In this document: in pieces, positions 8,504 through 19,000 of the stretch
Numbering within the stretch: the stretch's first letter is position 1
Layout of the letters: every line of letters starts with the position of its first letter
NCBI RefSeq assembly: GCF_003402535.2
Contig: NZ_AP025171.1
Span: 2,046,001 to 2,110,000, forward strand
Direction of reading: 5' to 3'
DNA: 64,000 nucleotides
Source: Cupriavidus sp. P-10
GTDB taxonomy: Bacteria > Pseudomonadota > Gammaproteobacteria > Burkholderiales > Burkholderiaceae
Made by a program: the position numbers and the translations under genes
Notes under the pieces: generated by a model
What the model saw: only the letters and a program-made list of their open reading frames with translations
The model's database searches: none
Told to the model about the DNA's origin: nothing

Positions 8504-10150
8504 TCAAAGCGCGTGTGCCACTTCAGGGTTGGCGACACATCCATCATGCTTGGCCAAGATCATGTCCGCACATTTCTCCCCGATCATCATGCACGGCACA
8601 CTGGTGTTGCCCGAAATGATGGTCGGCATGATGGAGGCATCAGCTATCCGAAGCCCCTCGATGCCGTGCACCCGCAACTGCTCATCGACAACGGCCATGT
8701 CGTCGTGCCCCATCTTGCATGTGCCAACTGGATGAAAAGTGGTGGCGCCGGTTTCGCGAATAAAGTTCAGGATCTCTTCATCGCTCTGGATCTGTATGCC
8801 AGGATGAAGCTCCTCGGCAATAACATCGGCTATCGGCCTGGAGGCGGCAATCTCCCTCGCCTTCCGTACAGCAGCCACCGCAGTCTTGCGATCATTCTCC
8901 GTGTCGAGGAATCTATAGTTAATCGCCGGAGGTGCGAAGGCGTCGGAGGACTGAATATGCGTGCTTCCGGTGCTTTCTGGGCGTTGCACCTGAGCGTAAA
9001 TGAAGAACCCATTAGTGTTCGACATTCGCCGCTTCTGATTCTCGATCTCTAGCAGGAACGGATTGATCAGCAAGCCGATATCTGCTTGCGCCGCCACCTG
9101 TTCGCTTGACCGTGTAAAGACGCGCAGCGTGGCGACGCCCTGCGAGATGAACCCAGAACGGAACAGGGCATAACGGGCGACTTCGAGCAGCAGGCGCCAC
9201 CCTCGACCGCGGCCTGCCAGGGAGAAGCCTCGCCGCTTGAACGCCCACTTCAGGGTTGGTCCATAGTGGTCCCTCATATTCTCGCCAACGCCAGGCAAAC
9301 GCTTGACGACCTTGACGCCGTGGCGCGCGAGAATGCTCGGATTCCCAATGCCGGACAATTCCAATAGCTTCGGGGAGCCGATCGCGCCGGCACAGACGAT
9401 CACTTCTTTGGTCGCGTAAATTTCCTGTGCCTCACCGCGGTAATGAAGTCTTACGCCGCGGCATCGCAGACCGTCCAGAATCAATGAGGTAACTTCGGCG
9501 CCGGCCAGGATAGACAAATTCTTCCTGGCTGCCGCCGGAGCCAGGTACTGAGTTGCAGTGCTTTGGCGCAGCCCCCGGTAGATCGTCTGCTGTGCCATCG
9601 CCACGCCGTATTGGCTTTCCCCACTGTAGTCAGGGTTGAGCGGGTAGCCTACCGCCTGCGCCGATTTGATAAATAGGTCGAAGAACGGTGATGTTTTTGC
9701 AGCCTGCGTGACCTTCACCGGGCCATTGCGTCCCCGGTACCGGTCTGACCCGAGTTCTGTGCTCTCGATCCTCTTGAAGTACGGAAGCACATCACGATAG
9801 GCCCAACCCCTGCAGCCAAGCTCTTCCCACGTATCGTAATCCGTACGCTGTCCACGGTTGTAGATCATCCCGTTGATAGCGCTCGATCCACCGAGGATTT
9901 TCCCGCCCGGCACATAAATGGAGCGGTTACCGGTGGATTCGTTCGGCGTGGAATGTCGACACCAATTGACGGTCGGATTGACTATGGTGAAAGCCGTACC
10001 ACCGGGCGCCCGTGTCCAGATGTAGCTGGCACCCTTCGTGCCAGCCTCGATGCAGAGAACCCGGTACTTCCCACTCTCACTTAGGCGTGCCGCGACCACA
10101 CCACCGGACGATCCTGACCCGACCACAATAAAGTCGTAGCTTGCCGACAT
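8504..10150 (-). CDS. GMC-family FAD-dependent oxidoreductase (choline/alcohol dehydrogenase-like)
   Basis: The 548-residue enzyme has the FAD Rossmann motif VVGSGSSGGVVAARLSESG at the N-terminus, the GMC signature around GGSSAINGMIYNRGQRTDYD, and the C-terminal catalytic His in FHPVGTCKMG and Asn in SGNTSVPCMM. ATG 10150 (MSASYDF) follows a purine-rich GGAGATGGGAGA site and is preferred over ATG 10174. It should oxidise a primary alcohol to an aldehyde with FAD, passing electrons to the quinone pool or oxygen. It sits between two Bug receptors and downstream of an ALDH on the same strand, which fits an alcohol-to-acid sequence. Confidence 0.93.
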   Translation of the reverse strand: MSASYDFIVVGSGSSGGVVAARLSESGKYRVLCIEAGTKGASYIWTRAPGGTAFTIVNPTVNWCRHSTPNESTGNRSIYVPGGKILGGSSAINGMIYNRGQRTDYDTWEELGCRGWAYRDVLPYFKRIESTELGSDRYRGRNGPVKVTQAAKTSPFFDLFIKSAQAVGYPLNPDYSGESQYGVAMAQQTIYRGLRQSTATQYLAPAAARKNLSILAGAEVTSLILDGLRCRGVRLHYRGEAQEIYATKEVIVCAGAIGSPKLLELSGIGNPSILARHGVKVVKRLPGVGENMRDHYGPTLKWAFKRRGFSLAGRGRGWRLLLEVARYALFRSGFISQGVATLRVFTRSSEQVAAQADIGLLINPFLLEIENQKRRMSNTNGFFIYAQVQRPESTGSTHIQSSDAFAPPAINYRFLDTENDRKTAVAAVRKAREIAASRPIADVIAEELHPGIQIQSDEEILNFIRETGATTFHPVGTCKMGHDDMAVVDEQLRVHGIEGLRIADASIMPTIISGNTSVPCMMIGEKCADMILAKHDGCVANPEVAHAL

Positions 10151-10218
10151 TCTCCCATCTCCATGATTGCCCAATGATGTGCGTGCACTGCCGTGGCATC
10201 CACTCTTCGAGTGGTCGC

Positions 10219-11193
10219 CTATTCGTCACTCTTGATGTTGTTCTCCTGCACGACCTTCTTCCAACGTGCAGCTTCCAACTTCAGGTGGGCCTTCGCATCC
10301 TCAGGATTGCGAGTCTCCGCGGCGTAACCGAGCGCCGCCAGCCGCTTGCTGGTCGCCGGATCGTTGATAGCTTTGGCATACGCATCATGCAAGCGCGCCA
10401 CCGTTTCTTTCGGCGTCGCGGACGGGACCATGAACGTGTACCAGACAGATGGCGAAAAATCGGCCAAGCCCAGTTCCGTCATCGTTGGAACACCGGGAAA
10501 GCTCGGCATTCGTTTCTGCGACGTAACACCAAGAACGCGGATCTTGCCTGCCTGCATCAGGGGCAGCGCCTCCGCTGTGGTGGTGAACATGAATTGGACT
10601 TCGTTTGCCAGCAAAGACTGGATTGCATAGGCGTTGCCGCGGAATGGGACATGCATGCCATTGCCACCGAGATCCCTGAGCATGCGCACCGCGGTAAGGT
10701 GCGCGAGGGTTCCAGGTCCTCCCGAGCTATAGTTCAGCCCCCCTTTTGCTTTGGCTGCAGTGGCGAGATCCTGATACGAGCGGAGTCCGGAATTAGCGTT
10801 GACCACCAACGTCATCGGGAACGAGCCGGTACCGATCACTGGCTGAAGATCGCGCTCCGTGTTGTAAGGCAGGTCGTTTCGCATAAGGCCGGCAATCAAG
10901 CCGGAAACTGTAAACTCCAGGATGGTGCAGCCATCCGGCTTGGCGGCAGCCACCACAGCATTGCCAATCGTGGTGGTAGCACCGGGGCGGTTGTCAATCA
11001 CGACGGACTGTCCCAGAATCTCGGTCACTTTTGCGCCAATGATTCGCCCAACCGTGTCTCCCACACCCCCCGGCGGTTGCGGGATAACCATCTTCATGTA
11101 TCGATCCTGGCACGGACTGCCGGCAGTTGCATGACCAATGCCAAGTATCGCCATCACCAGGATACCCATCACCTTTGCACTTCCAGTCATCAT
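10219..11193 (-). CDS. Bug-family substrate-binding protein
   Basis: A 324-residue TctC/Bug receptor: signal peptide (VMGILVMAILGIGHATA), the ligand loop KMVIPQPPGGVGDTVGRIIG, VVIDNRPGATTTIG and MPSFPGVPTMTELGL. The start at ATG 11193 has GGAG a few bases upstream; the ATGATG doublet leaves the start uncertain by one codon. Unlike the usual PVKIVVPF opening it reads RYMKMVIPQPPGG, and the mature N-terminus carries a lone Cys (SPCQDRYM), so it diverges from its neighbours and probably binds a different ligand. It is in the middle of the 15705-7438 operon, 68 bp before the GMC gene. Confidence 0.92.
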   Translation of the reverse strand: MMTGSAKVMGILVMAILGIGHATAGSPCQDRYMKMVIPQPPGGVGDTVGRIIGAKVTEILGQSVVIDNRPGATTTIGNAVVAAAKPDGCTILEFTVSGLIAGLMRNDLPYNTERDLQPVIGTGSFPMTLVVNANSGLRSYQDLATAAKAKGGLNYSSGGPGTLAHLTAVRMLRDLGGNGMHVPFRGNAYAIQSLLANEVQFMFTTTAEALPLMQAGKIRVLGVTSQKRMPSFPGVPTMTELGLADFSPSVWYTFMVPSATPKETVARLHDAYAKAINDPATSKRLAALGYAAETRNPEDAKAHLKLEAARWKKVVQENNIKSDE

Positions 11194-11376
11194 CGTCTCC
11201 TCATCTTGTCGTCCAGCCGTTCCAGGCATCATCCGTTTGCCTGCAGCGTGTGACCGCTCTCCATCGGCAAGCCTAAATCGCCGATAACGGCAGCAACGTT
11301 TTCTTCCGTTGCCCTTCATCCATGAAGGCACAACTGAATCCTTCCAAGCATTACGCGTGAGGCGTCGTGCGCGGCA

Positions 11377-12756
11377 TCAGCCCAAGGCTTCCGAGAGTTC
11401 CGCCACATCCCCGAGCCCCTCAAGTCGCGAAATCAGATCCAACGCCCGGTCGACTTTCGATTCTGTGAGCGGAACCGCCGCGGCATTGGCACAGTCCCGG
11501 AACTTCGCTGCCAGGGAGTCCCAACCCATTGGCGCCTCCGGACTACCTGGCACCTTGTGGCCCAGTTGCGAGAACGTGTGCCCGTCTCGCGTAACGATCT
11601 GTACCCGTCCCACCGCCACTTTTGCCTTCCGCTCAGCACTCTCGTCGTCGACCGCGACTACGCGCGCTGCCATCGCGCGGACGTCGCCGGCCCGTAATGC
11701 CTCGGCAGTGAAATCGCTGAGCCTGATCTCCCCATGCATGGCGGCAAGAGCAATACAGAAGGGAAGGCTGAATTTGGCATCCACGGCAGTTTCCGGCGCA
11801 CGGCGTCGTTCCACCGGCACGCACATCTGCTTCTGGCGCTGCGCCACGAACACCTGAATTTGCTCGATGTCGTCAGCGACGAGCCTGTGCCGCTGCATCA
11901 GTTCCGTGGTGGCGTGAATATAGGTGTGAGCCAAGCCGACGACTGGCCATGGCTTGTAAAGCATATCGGCACCGAGGTAGTCCTCTCCGAGCTCTGCGAG
12001 CATTCCCTCGCGGTCGTAGTCTTGCCGGAAATAGGTCGGAAGAATTCCCCCTCTTCCCTCGAAGGCATCATCAATACCAGTCAGCCCCTTGTCCGCCAAC
12101 AGCGCAGCAATGACGGCAGCCTTGGCACTGAATCCGGCATACATGCCGCGCAAATGACTGCCGCCGTAGATCAATTGCATGGTTCCGCTGGACTGCATGC
12201 TGGCAATGCCAAGCGCATGCGCAGTCTGCGCGGCGCTCAAGCCAAGCACCTGTGCAGCGCCCGCGGCCGCGGCAAACACCCCCATCACGGTGGAGACGTT
12301 CCATTCATGATCCTGCAGCACATTGCACCGTAGCCGCACGAAGATGTCCTGTCCCACAGCGATCGCCGAAATGAGCCGCTTGCCGGAAATGCCACCCTTT
12401 CGCTCGGCAAGCGCAAGCACCGCGGGAATAAGGGAGCTTCCCGCATGCCCCCCCCAGGTTGTCCGGTCATCGAAATCCAGACAATGTGCCAACGCACCAT
12501 TGACCAGTGCCGCCGATGCCGCGGGGAGGCGGCCTCCGAACCCTAGCAGCAGGCTCTCAGGCTTGCCTCCGCTTTCTCGTGCGAGCGCCACCACGCTGCG
12601 CACCGATGGCTCCAGTCCGCTTGCCGCGAGAATGACACCCAGAGTATCGAGAAGGCTCTTCTTCGCAGTGTCCGCCGCTTCGGCAGGCAGGCCTTCATAG
12701 TGGGTGCTGGCGACGTGGCTGGCAAATACATCGCAAAGGTCCTTGGATGGTTGCAT
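11377..12756 (-). CDS. MmgE/PrpD family protein
   Basis: A 459-residue member of the MmgE/PrpD fold (2-methylcitrate dehydratase, cis-aconitate decarboxylase, iminodisuccinate epimerase). Visible hallmarks are KKSLLDTLGVILAASGLEPS near residue 30, ALAHCLDFDDRT with the conserved Asp pair, HAGSSLIPAVLALAERKGG, and the later KPWPVVGLAHTYIHAT. It should act in the cytoplasm on a di- or tricarboxylate by proton abstraction (dehydration, decarboxylation or epimerisation). It lies between an ALDH and a Bug receptor in the same operon. It resembles the copies at 23619 and 47779 more than the one at 40529. Confidence 0.92.
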   Translation of the reverse strand: MQPSKDLCDVFASHVASTHYEGLPAEAADTAKKSLLDTLGVILAASGLEPSVRSVVALARESGGKPESLLLGFGGRLPAASAALVNGALAHCLDFDDRTTWGGHAGSSLIPAVLALAERKGGISGKRLISAIAVGQDIFVRLRCNVLQDHEWNVSTVMGVFAAAAGAAQVLGLSAAQTAHALGIASMQSSGTMQLIYGGSHLRGMYAGFSAKAAVIAALLADKGLTGIDDAFEGRGGILPTYFRQDYDREGMLAELGEDYLGADMLYKPWPVVGLAHTYIHATTELMQRHRLVADDIEQIQVFVAQRQKQMCVPVERRRAPETAVDAKFSLPFCIALAAMHGEIRLSDFTAEALRAGDVRAMAARVVAVDDESAERKAKVAVGRVQIVTRDGHTFSQLGHKVPGSPEAPMGWDSLAAKFRDCANAAAVPLTESKVDRALDLISRLEGLGDVAELSEALG

Positions 12757-13006
12757 GACTTCGTGACTCTATAGTGGTATGCGGCCGGCCTCTGAGCCAC
12801 CCGGCAAGGCGATCGGCCGCGCCTGTTTTTGCGACCTGGCGCGGCGCCATCACTGGCATGCTGGGCGATCTGCCAGATGGGGCGTCCGGCGCTATGCTGC
12901 GGATCACCGAGCAGTGATCGACAGTCCGTCTGCTCGTTGTGTGGCACTGCGATGACGCAGAACTCTCCTATCGGCAGCGCCACTGAACATTCCTGTGAGG
13001 GAAGTC

Positions 13007-14518
13007 TCAGAAGAAGACTTGCACCGATTTTTCCTCGGTATATGAGTAGAGTTCCTCAATCCCTCGCTCGCGTCCCACTCCACTATTCTTGTACCCGCCA
13101 AAGGGCACGGCACGGGCGTTCGAGGCCACTCCATTGATCCAGATGTATCCGGTTTGCAGCCGTCTGGCCGCCCGCATGGCGGTTCCGATGTCCTGCGTCC
13201 AGATCGCTCCCGTCAGCCCCAGATCGACAGAGTTCGCCATGTCGATGACTTCGTCCACTTGCGACCAACGCAGAATGGAGAGCACCGGGCCGAAGATCTC
13301 TTCGCGAGCAATCCGCATGTCCTGCGTGACATCTGCGAAGACGGTCGGCTCATACCAAAAGCCTCGTTCGAAGGATGACCCTGCAGGACGGTGACCGCCG
13401 GTCATCAAACGTGCGCCCTCTGCGTGGCCATGCGCGACATACTGTTCGACCTTCTCGAGCTGCGCTTGTGAGATGATCGCTCCCATCTCCGTCGACCACG
13501 AGAAGGGATCGCCTAAACGAATTGCCTTAGCCTTTTCCGTGACCCGGCTGACGACCTCGTCATACACCGCATCGTGCACGAACAAGCGGCTTGTAGAGCT
13601 GCAGGACTGCCCTTGCCAGATGAAATTCATGCCGAGGACCGCTGCATCCGCCACGCGATCCAGCGGCGCGTCGGGGAAGACAATGAACGGGTTTTTTCCA
13701 CCCAGTTCCAGCGATATGGACTTGACCGCAACTTCGGCGGCACCGCGTTGAATGGCCAAGCCAGTGCGCGCCGAACCGACGAATGACAGTCGCTTGACAC
13801 GAGGGTGCTGGACCAGAGCGTTTCCGACCGCGCCATCACCCGTTACGATGTTGACAATTCCTTCTGGAAACACGGCGTTCGCAATCTCGCCGAGCAGTGT
13901 TGACGACAGCGGGCACTGCTCCGAGGGCTTGAGCACGACGGCGTTGCCAGCCATCAACGGAGCAGCTAGCCCATTGACCGCCATCGCCAGGGGGTGATTG
14001 AAGGCCGCGATTCTGCCAACCACACCGTACGGCTCCCGCACCGTATAGTTCAAACGGTCGGTCCGACCAGGAATGGTGGCGCCCTGCAGTTCGTACCCCA
14101 ACCCTGCAAAATAGCGCAATCGCTCGGCGCAGTTCACTACATCGCCGTGCATCCCGGTAATCGAGTTGCCCGAGTCTGCCACTTCAAGCAGGAGCAGGTC
14201 GTTTGCTCTTGCCGCAATGGCATCGGCGAAACGCACGAGATAGGTAGCACGCTCGGCAACCGAAAGCTCCGCCCAGGACTGCTGCGCACCTTCTGCCACG
14301 CGCACGGCCCTGGCAACATCATTGGCGGTGCCTCGCGGAACCCTGCCAATGGTGCGACCATCTGCGGGATTGACGCATTCGATCCAGCCGCCCTCACTCT
14401 CGACAAACTGTCCGCCGATCAGCATCCGGCCAATGTGTGGATGGTCGTGCAAGGAACTGCCCGAGAGCACTGGTCGCACATCCGCCTGCGTCTTTGTTGA
14501 TCCCCGATCTGAACTCAT
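13007..14518 (-). CDS. NAD(P)-dependent aldehyde dehydrogenase
   Basis: The 503-residue enzyme carries all ALDH hallmarks: Asn174 (IAAFNHP), Glu271 (LELGGKNPF), Cys306 (WQGQSCSSTSR), the EEIFGPVLSI motif and the C-terminal PFGGYKNSGVGRERG. The Asn motif is FNHP instead of the common WNxP, a divergence shared with betaine-aldehyde-type enzymes. I chose ATG 14518, which follows a GGAAG site; ATG 14566 is possible. It is the second gene of the 15705-7438 operon, between a Bug receptor and MmgE/PrpD, and would oxidise the aldehyde made by the GMC enzyme encoded downstream. Confidence 0.93.
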   Translation of the reverse strand: MSSDRGSTKTQADVRPVLSGSSLHDHPHIGRMLIGGQFVESEGGWIECVNPADGRTIGRVPRGTANDVARAVRVAEGAQQSWAELSVAERATYLVRFADAIAARANDLLLLEVADSGNSITGMHGDVVNCAERLRYFAGLGYELQGATIPGRTDRLNYTVREPYGVVGRIAAFNHPLAMAVNGLAAPLMAGNAVVLKPSEQCPLSSTLLGEIANAVFPEGIVNIVTGDGAVGNALVQHPRVKRLSFVGSARTGLAIQRGAAEVAVKSISLELGGKNPFIVFPDAPLDRVADAAVLGMNFIWQGQSCSSTSRLFVHDAVYDEVVSRVTEKAKAIRLGDPFSWSTEMGAIISQAQLEKVEQYVAHGHAEGARLMTGGHRPAGSSFERGFWYEPTVFADVTQDMRIAREEIFGPVLSILRWSQVDEVIDMANSVDLGLTGAIWTQDIGTAMRAARRLQTGYIWINGVASNARAVPFGGYKNSGVGRERGIEELYSYTEEKSVQVFF

Positions 14519-14736
14519 CTCTTCCGTATCCTTACAGTCCTTAACATGCGTTTGCCAAGCATCCATGGCGTGACGCCGACGCGCTCAGCGCCAGCACCAT
14601 GCCAGTCGTTTCCTGGTTCTGCGGAATGCCGAAGTGCGCCGCCTCATTGCCCCGGGATTCACCCGCCAGGCCAGCACCGTGCCAGCATTGGTGGCGCATA
14701 GGCGCATTTGAAACAGCCGGGAGCGCGTCCCACTCC

Positions 14737-15705
14737 TTATGGGGAAGGCTGGATGCCAACCCGTTGAAATGCGGCCTGCCACTTCCTCTGATCGCTGGCA
14801 ACAAACTGCGCGAAATCACTGGCGCCCTGGCGCGGGCTGGCGGGTCGATAGCCGTTGTTTGAGATCTCTTGTCCGCCTGAGCCCCGCAGCATCTGATCCA
14901 CTTGGTCTCTGAGTCTCGCCTGAATCTCAGGCGGCGTTCCTTTGGGCGCGAACACCCCGGTCCAACCAGCGTACTGCTCGGCGAATACGCCGAGTTCGAC
15001 CAGACTTGGCACATTCGGGAGCCGCTGATCTCGCGACTTTTGCGTGACTGCAATCGGACGAAGTTTTCCGGCGGAAATGAGTTGCATAGATAGCGGAACA
15101 ACATCGATGGAGAAATCGACACGTCCCGCCACGAGATCGGCGCGAAAGGCGGCCGCTCCCGGATAGGGAAAGTGCACGGCTTTGATCCCAAGTTCCTTTG
15201 CGAGATGCTCCGACATCACGTGTGCTGTGGTGCCAACCCCTGAGGTGGCGTAGGTGATTGAGCCCTGCGCCCTGGCGTACGCGACAAACTCCTGCCAACT
15301 GCTCACCTTCAGTGAAGCCGGTACCACCAGGACATAGTCCTGGTCCATCAACTTAGCGATAGGCACGAAATCCCGGTCGATGTCATAGGGAGGCTTGAGT
15401 CGGTTGGACTTAAGCATGGTCGTTTCGGACTGGGAGGCCACCAGCAGGGTCCCGCCATTTGCTGCAGACCGGGAAACGTGGGCCGCTCCCACAGTGCCCC
15501 CTGCACCAGGCTTGTTCTCCACGACCACCGGAATCGGCAACGAGGCCTTCATCGAGTTGGCGAGGATGCGGGCGGCAAGGTCGGTATTGCCGCCAGCGGC
15601 AAACCCAACGACGAGCGTAATCGCGCGTGGTGGCCACGGATCGGCCGCATAAGCAGCTCCGAACAGACACACCGCACCGAGGGCGGCGACGAAGCGTTTC
15701 AGCAC
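14737..15705 (-). CDS. Bug-family substrate-binding protein
   Basis: A 322-residue TctC/Bug receptor: signal peptide LKRFVAALGAVCLFGAAYAA, then WPPRAITLVVGFAAGGNTDL, VVVENKPGAGGTVGAAHV and LPNVPSLVELGVF. The start is GTG 15705, supported by GGAG eight bases upstream. It is the first gene of the six-gene leftward operon and lies 66 bp from the palindrome at 15772, so it marks the promoter of that operon. A second imperfect copy (15937) lies nearer the divergent cyclase gene. Confidence 0.93.
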   Translation of the reverse strand: MLKRFVAALGAVCLFGAAYAADPWPPRAITLVVGFAAGGNTDLAARILANSMKASLPIPVVVENKPGAGGTVGAAHVSRSAANGGTLLVASQSETTMLKSNRLKPPYDIDRDFVPIAKLMDQDYVLVVPASLKVSSWQEFVAYARAQGSITYATSGVGTTAHVMSEHLAKELGIKAVHFPYPGAAAFRADLVAGRVDFSIDVVPLSMQLISAGKLRPIAVTQKSRDQRLPNVPSLVELGVFAEQYAGWTGVFAPKGTPPEIQARLRDQVDQMLRGSGGQEISNNGYRPASPRQGASDFAQFVASDQRKWQAAFQRVGIQPSP

Positions 15706-15771
15706 AGGTTGTCTCCTTGTGTCAGACCCACCGAACAGCGCACTTTCCCACCGGCGGGATCAACAATCTTT

Positions 15772-15786
15772 TCTCGTATTATGCGA
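15772..15786. promoter_or_regulatory. Regulon palindrome copy 2
   Basis: TCTCGTATTATGCGA, two mismatches from the consensus TCCCGTANTAYGGGA. It sits 66 bp upstream of the GTG start of the leftward Bug-ALDH-MmgE-Bug-GMC-Bug operon, in the divergent promoter region shared with the cyclase gene. Confidence 0.65.
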
Positions 15787-15936
15787 CTACTTTAGCAACA
15801 CGAATAGGCCAGGTCAACACTGCGAAGTGCGGGTTCGCGTGCCCACTGGTAATCGCTCGCTGAATTGCGGGCAGGAAGTGGCGATGGATATGGCGCACGC
15901 GCACAATCTCACCAGAAAATCGAAGCAAAAGTGTTA

Positions 15937-15951
15937 TCTCATATTGCGGGA
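15937..15951. promoter_or_regulatory. Regulon palindrome copy 3
   Basis: TCTCATATTGCGGGA, the right half perfect and the left half with two mismatches. It lies 143 bp upstream of the chosen start of the rightward cyclase/ATPase gene (only 14 bp from an alternative in-frame ATG at 15966) and 150 bp from copy 2, a spacing compatible with paired binding across a divergent promoter. Confidence 0.6.
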
Positions 15952-16094
15952 TATATTTTTATGAAATGATCGCCCACCGCGTACTTCCCGGAGGTGCCCG
16001 AGGCCCATATGAAGCCGCAGCAGCCCCGGCCATGACCTACGATTCATGTGGCGTCCGGGAGAGACATGCCCCGGCACGAGGTCGGAAGAGGGAC

Positions 16095-19000
16095 ATGCGC
16101 TGCTTAACCTGCGGATATGAGAATTCTCCGGGCGGCAACTTTTGCGAGGCCTGCGGGGCCTCCATGCCGGCAGACTCGCTGCACCGGCGCGCCGACCCCG
16201 GTTCCCCCGCCAGATTTTGCCGCTCATGTGGTCGGCCATTTGCGGCCGGCACGCCGCACGTAGGCATCGGCTTGTGGAGTGCTGCCGGTACAGACCTTGC
16301 CCCAGCCCTTTACACCCCGCTGCATCTCGCCGAACGCATCCGTGCGCAACAAGCGGCGACGGGAGGCGGGGACAATATGACCGGTGAGCGCAAGACCATT
16401 ACAGCGCTCTTTTCCGACATGGCCGCATCGACGGCGCTCATCCAGGACTTGGATCCGGAGGATGCCCGTGGGCTGATTGATCCGGTGGTGGCGCTAATGA
16501 TGGAGGCGGTCCACCACTACGAGGGATATGTCGCCAAGTCGCTTGGCGATGGCATTCTTGCGCTCTTCGGCGCACCGATCGCCCATGAGGACCACCCCCA
16601 TAGAGCGATCTATGCTGCACTTCGAATGCAAGAGGCGATGCGCCGTCACAGCGACAAGATCCGGGCAAAGCAAGGCATCCCGTTGCAGATACGGGTCGGC
16701 GTCCACACTGGGGAAGTGGTGGTGCGGCCCATTTGCAGAGACGACTTGCGCGCGGACTACGATCCAGTCGGGCACACGATCCACATCGCGTCACGCATGG
16801 AAGGCGTGGCCGCACCGTCGACAATCCTAGTCAGCGAGACCACAAAAAAACTGGCGGAAGGATATTTCGAGTTCAAGTCCTTGGGCACCATCCAGGTGAA
16901 GGGAGTGCGCAACCCGCTCACCGTGTATGAGGTGATGGGGCTCGGCGCCCTGCGCACGCGGTTGCAAGTGTCGGCCTATCGCGGCTTGGTACGGTTCGTC
17001 GGCCGGCAGCTTGAAATGGACTCTTTGCATGACGCGTGGGACAAGACGCGCGCCGGCCACGGCCAGATCGTCGGCGTGTCCGGAGAAGCCGGTGTGGGCA
17101 AATCTCGCTTGTTCCACGAGTTTAAGGCGCGCTTCCAGCAAGGTTGCATGGTCCTTGAAACCTATTCTGTTTCGCATGGAAAGGCGTTTCCCTATCTGCC
17201 ACTGTTTGATTTACTGAGAAACTATTTCGACCTGACAGGGCTGGATGACGACCGCCTGTCGCGCGAGAGGGTCACCGGCCGCCTTCTGGCCCTGGACCGC
17301 GATCTTGAGGAATACCTTCCTTATCTCCTGTACCTGCTTGGCACCAGCGAAGCGGGATCGGCGCTGCCTGGGATGGATCCAGGCATCCGGCGCCAGCGTA
17401 CCCTAAAGGCAATTGTCGAATTGTTCTTGCGCGAGAGTGTGAAGCAGCCCCTGCTGGTGTTGTTCGAAGACCTGCAATGGCTCGACCGCGAGACCGAGGC
17501 CTTCCTCAACATGCTCATGGCGCATGTGCCACATGCCAGAATTCTTCTGCTTTTGAACTATCGCCCGGAGTACGTGCCAAGTTGGGGCAGCACGACCCGC
17601 TATGCCCAGATCGATCTCAAACCGCTGGGTGGCGGGGAGGCGCAAGGCATGCTGGCGGCGCTGCTGGGCAGCCAGCCTTCCCTCGCACCGTTGAAGGCGC
17701 TGATCATGTCGAAGACCGATGGCAACCCGTTGTTTATCGAAGAGGTGGTTAAGACGCTAGCGGAAGAGCACGTCCTGTTAGGCGCTCCCGGCCACTACTG
17801 GGTCGACAAGCCCCCCCTGACACTCCATATCCCGACCAGCGTGCAAGGGGTGCTGTCGGCGCGCATGGACAGGCTACCCCACGCGCAAAAGGAGCTTCTC
17901 CAGACCTTGGCGGTCATCGGCACGGAGTTCCCCTTCAGTCTGGTCCAGCATGTCACTGCCCTGTCCGAAGCCGTATTGCGTTCGCTTTTGCACGATCTCC
18001 AGGAAGGAGACTTCATTCACGAACGCCCCTCGTTCCCCGAGGTCGACTATGCATTCAAGCACGCATTAACCCAAGAGGTTGCGGGCCAAGCCTTGCTTTC
18101 GACAAGACGGAGTGCGCTGCATGAGCGTACGGCCGAGGCGATCGAGGCATTATTCCCCGGCCGGCTGAAGGAATACTGCAACGAGCTCGCGCATCATTAC
18201 AGCAAAAGCGGAAAAGTCGCCAAGGCTGTCGAATACCTGCATCTGGCCGCACGCCAAGCGTTGCAGCGGTCAGCCCACGTCCAAGCGATCCAACATCTGC
18301 AAGACGCGCTTGCGCTGCTCAAGTCCGCGCCCGACGCTTCGCAGCGCTCTCGCGCCGAACTCTCGCTGCTGCTAAGCCTTGGCCAGGCGTGGATGGCGGT
18401 CCGCGGGCAAGCATCCGTGGAAGTGGAATCGGCTTACCGACGTGCCGCTGCCTTGTGCCAGCAAGGCGAAAAAACACAAGAGTTCTTCTCCGCGCAATTG
18501 GGTCTTTGGTCCTTCCATCAATTGCGCGCGCAATATGGGACCGCACGATCTCTGGCCGTACGCTTGTTTCGCATTGCCAAAGCCACGAAGAATTCCGAGC
18601 AACTCACAGAGGCCCATCGCGCTCTTGGTAGCACCTTGTTCCGCTTAGGCGACATCAAGGCGGCACGTATCCACATGGAACATGCGCTGACGCAACAGCG
18701 AAGCGATCAGCAAGACTACGACCAGCTCATGCGCTATATGAGGAACCCAGCGGTTCATACCCGCAGCGCTTTGAGTTGGATTCTTTGGTATCTAGGCATG
18801 CCCGACCAGTCGCGCGCCTGCAGCCAGGACGCATTGGCGCTTGCAAGGAAGGGCTCCGATCCATTTAGCCTCGCGCTGGGCCTCGCCTTTGCGGCGCAGT
18901 TGTACCAATGTCGGCGTGAAGCGTACCGGACCATGGAATATGCCGAAGCGGCTGTCAGTGTTTCATCTGAACAGGGATATCCGCATTATCTCGCCTGGGG

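Noticed and set aside
15746..15759. TCCCACCGGCGGGA as a regulon palindrome
   Set aside because: The 14-bp palindrome has a different centre and spacing from the consensus, although it lies in the same promoter region.
18525..18539. TATGGGA half-site inside the cyclase gene
   Set aside because: It has no matching left arm and lies within coding sequence; probably chance.
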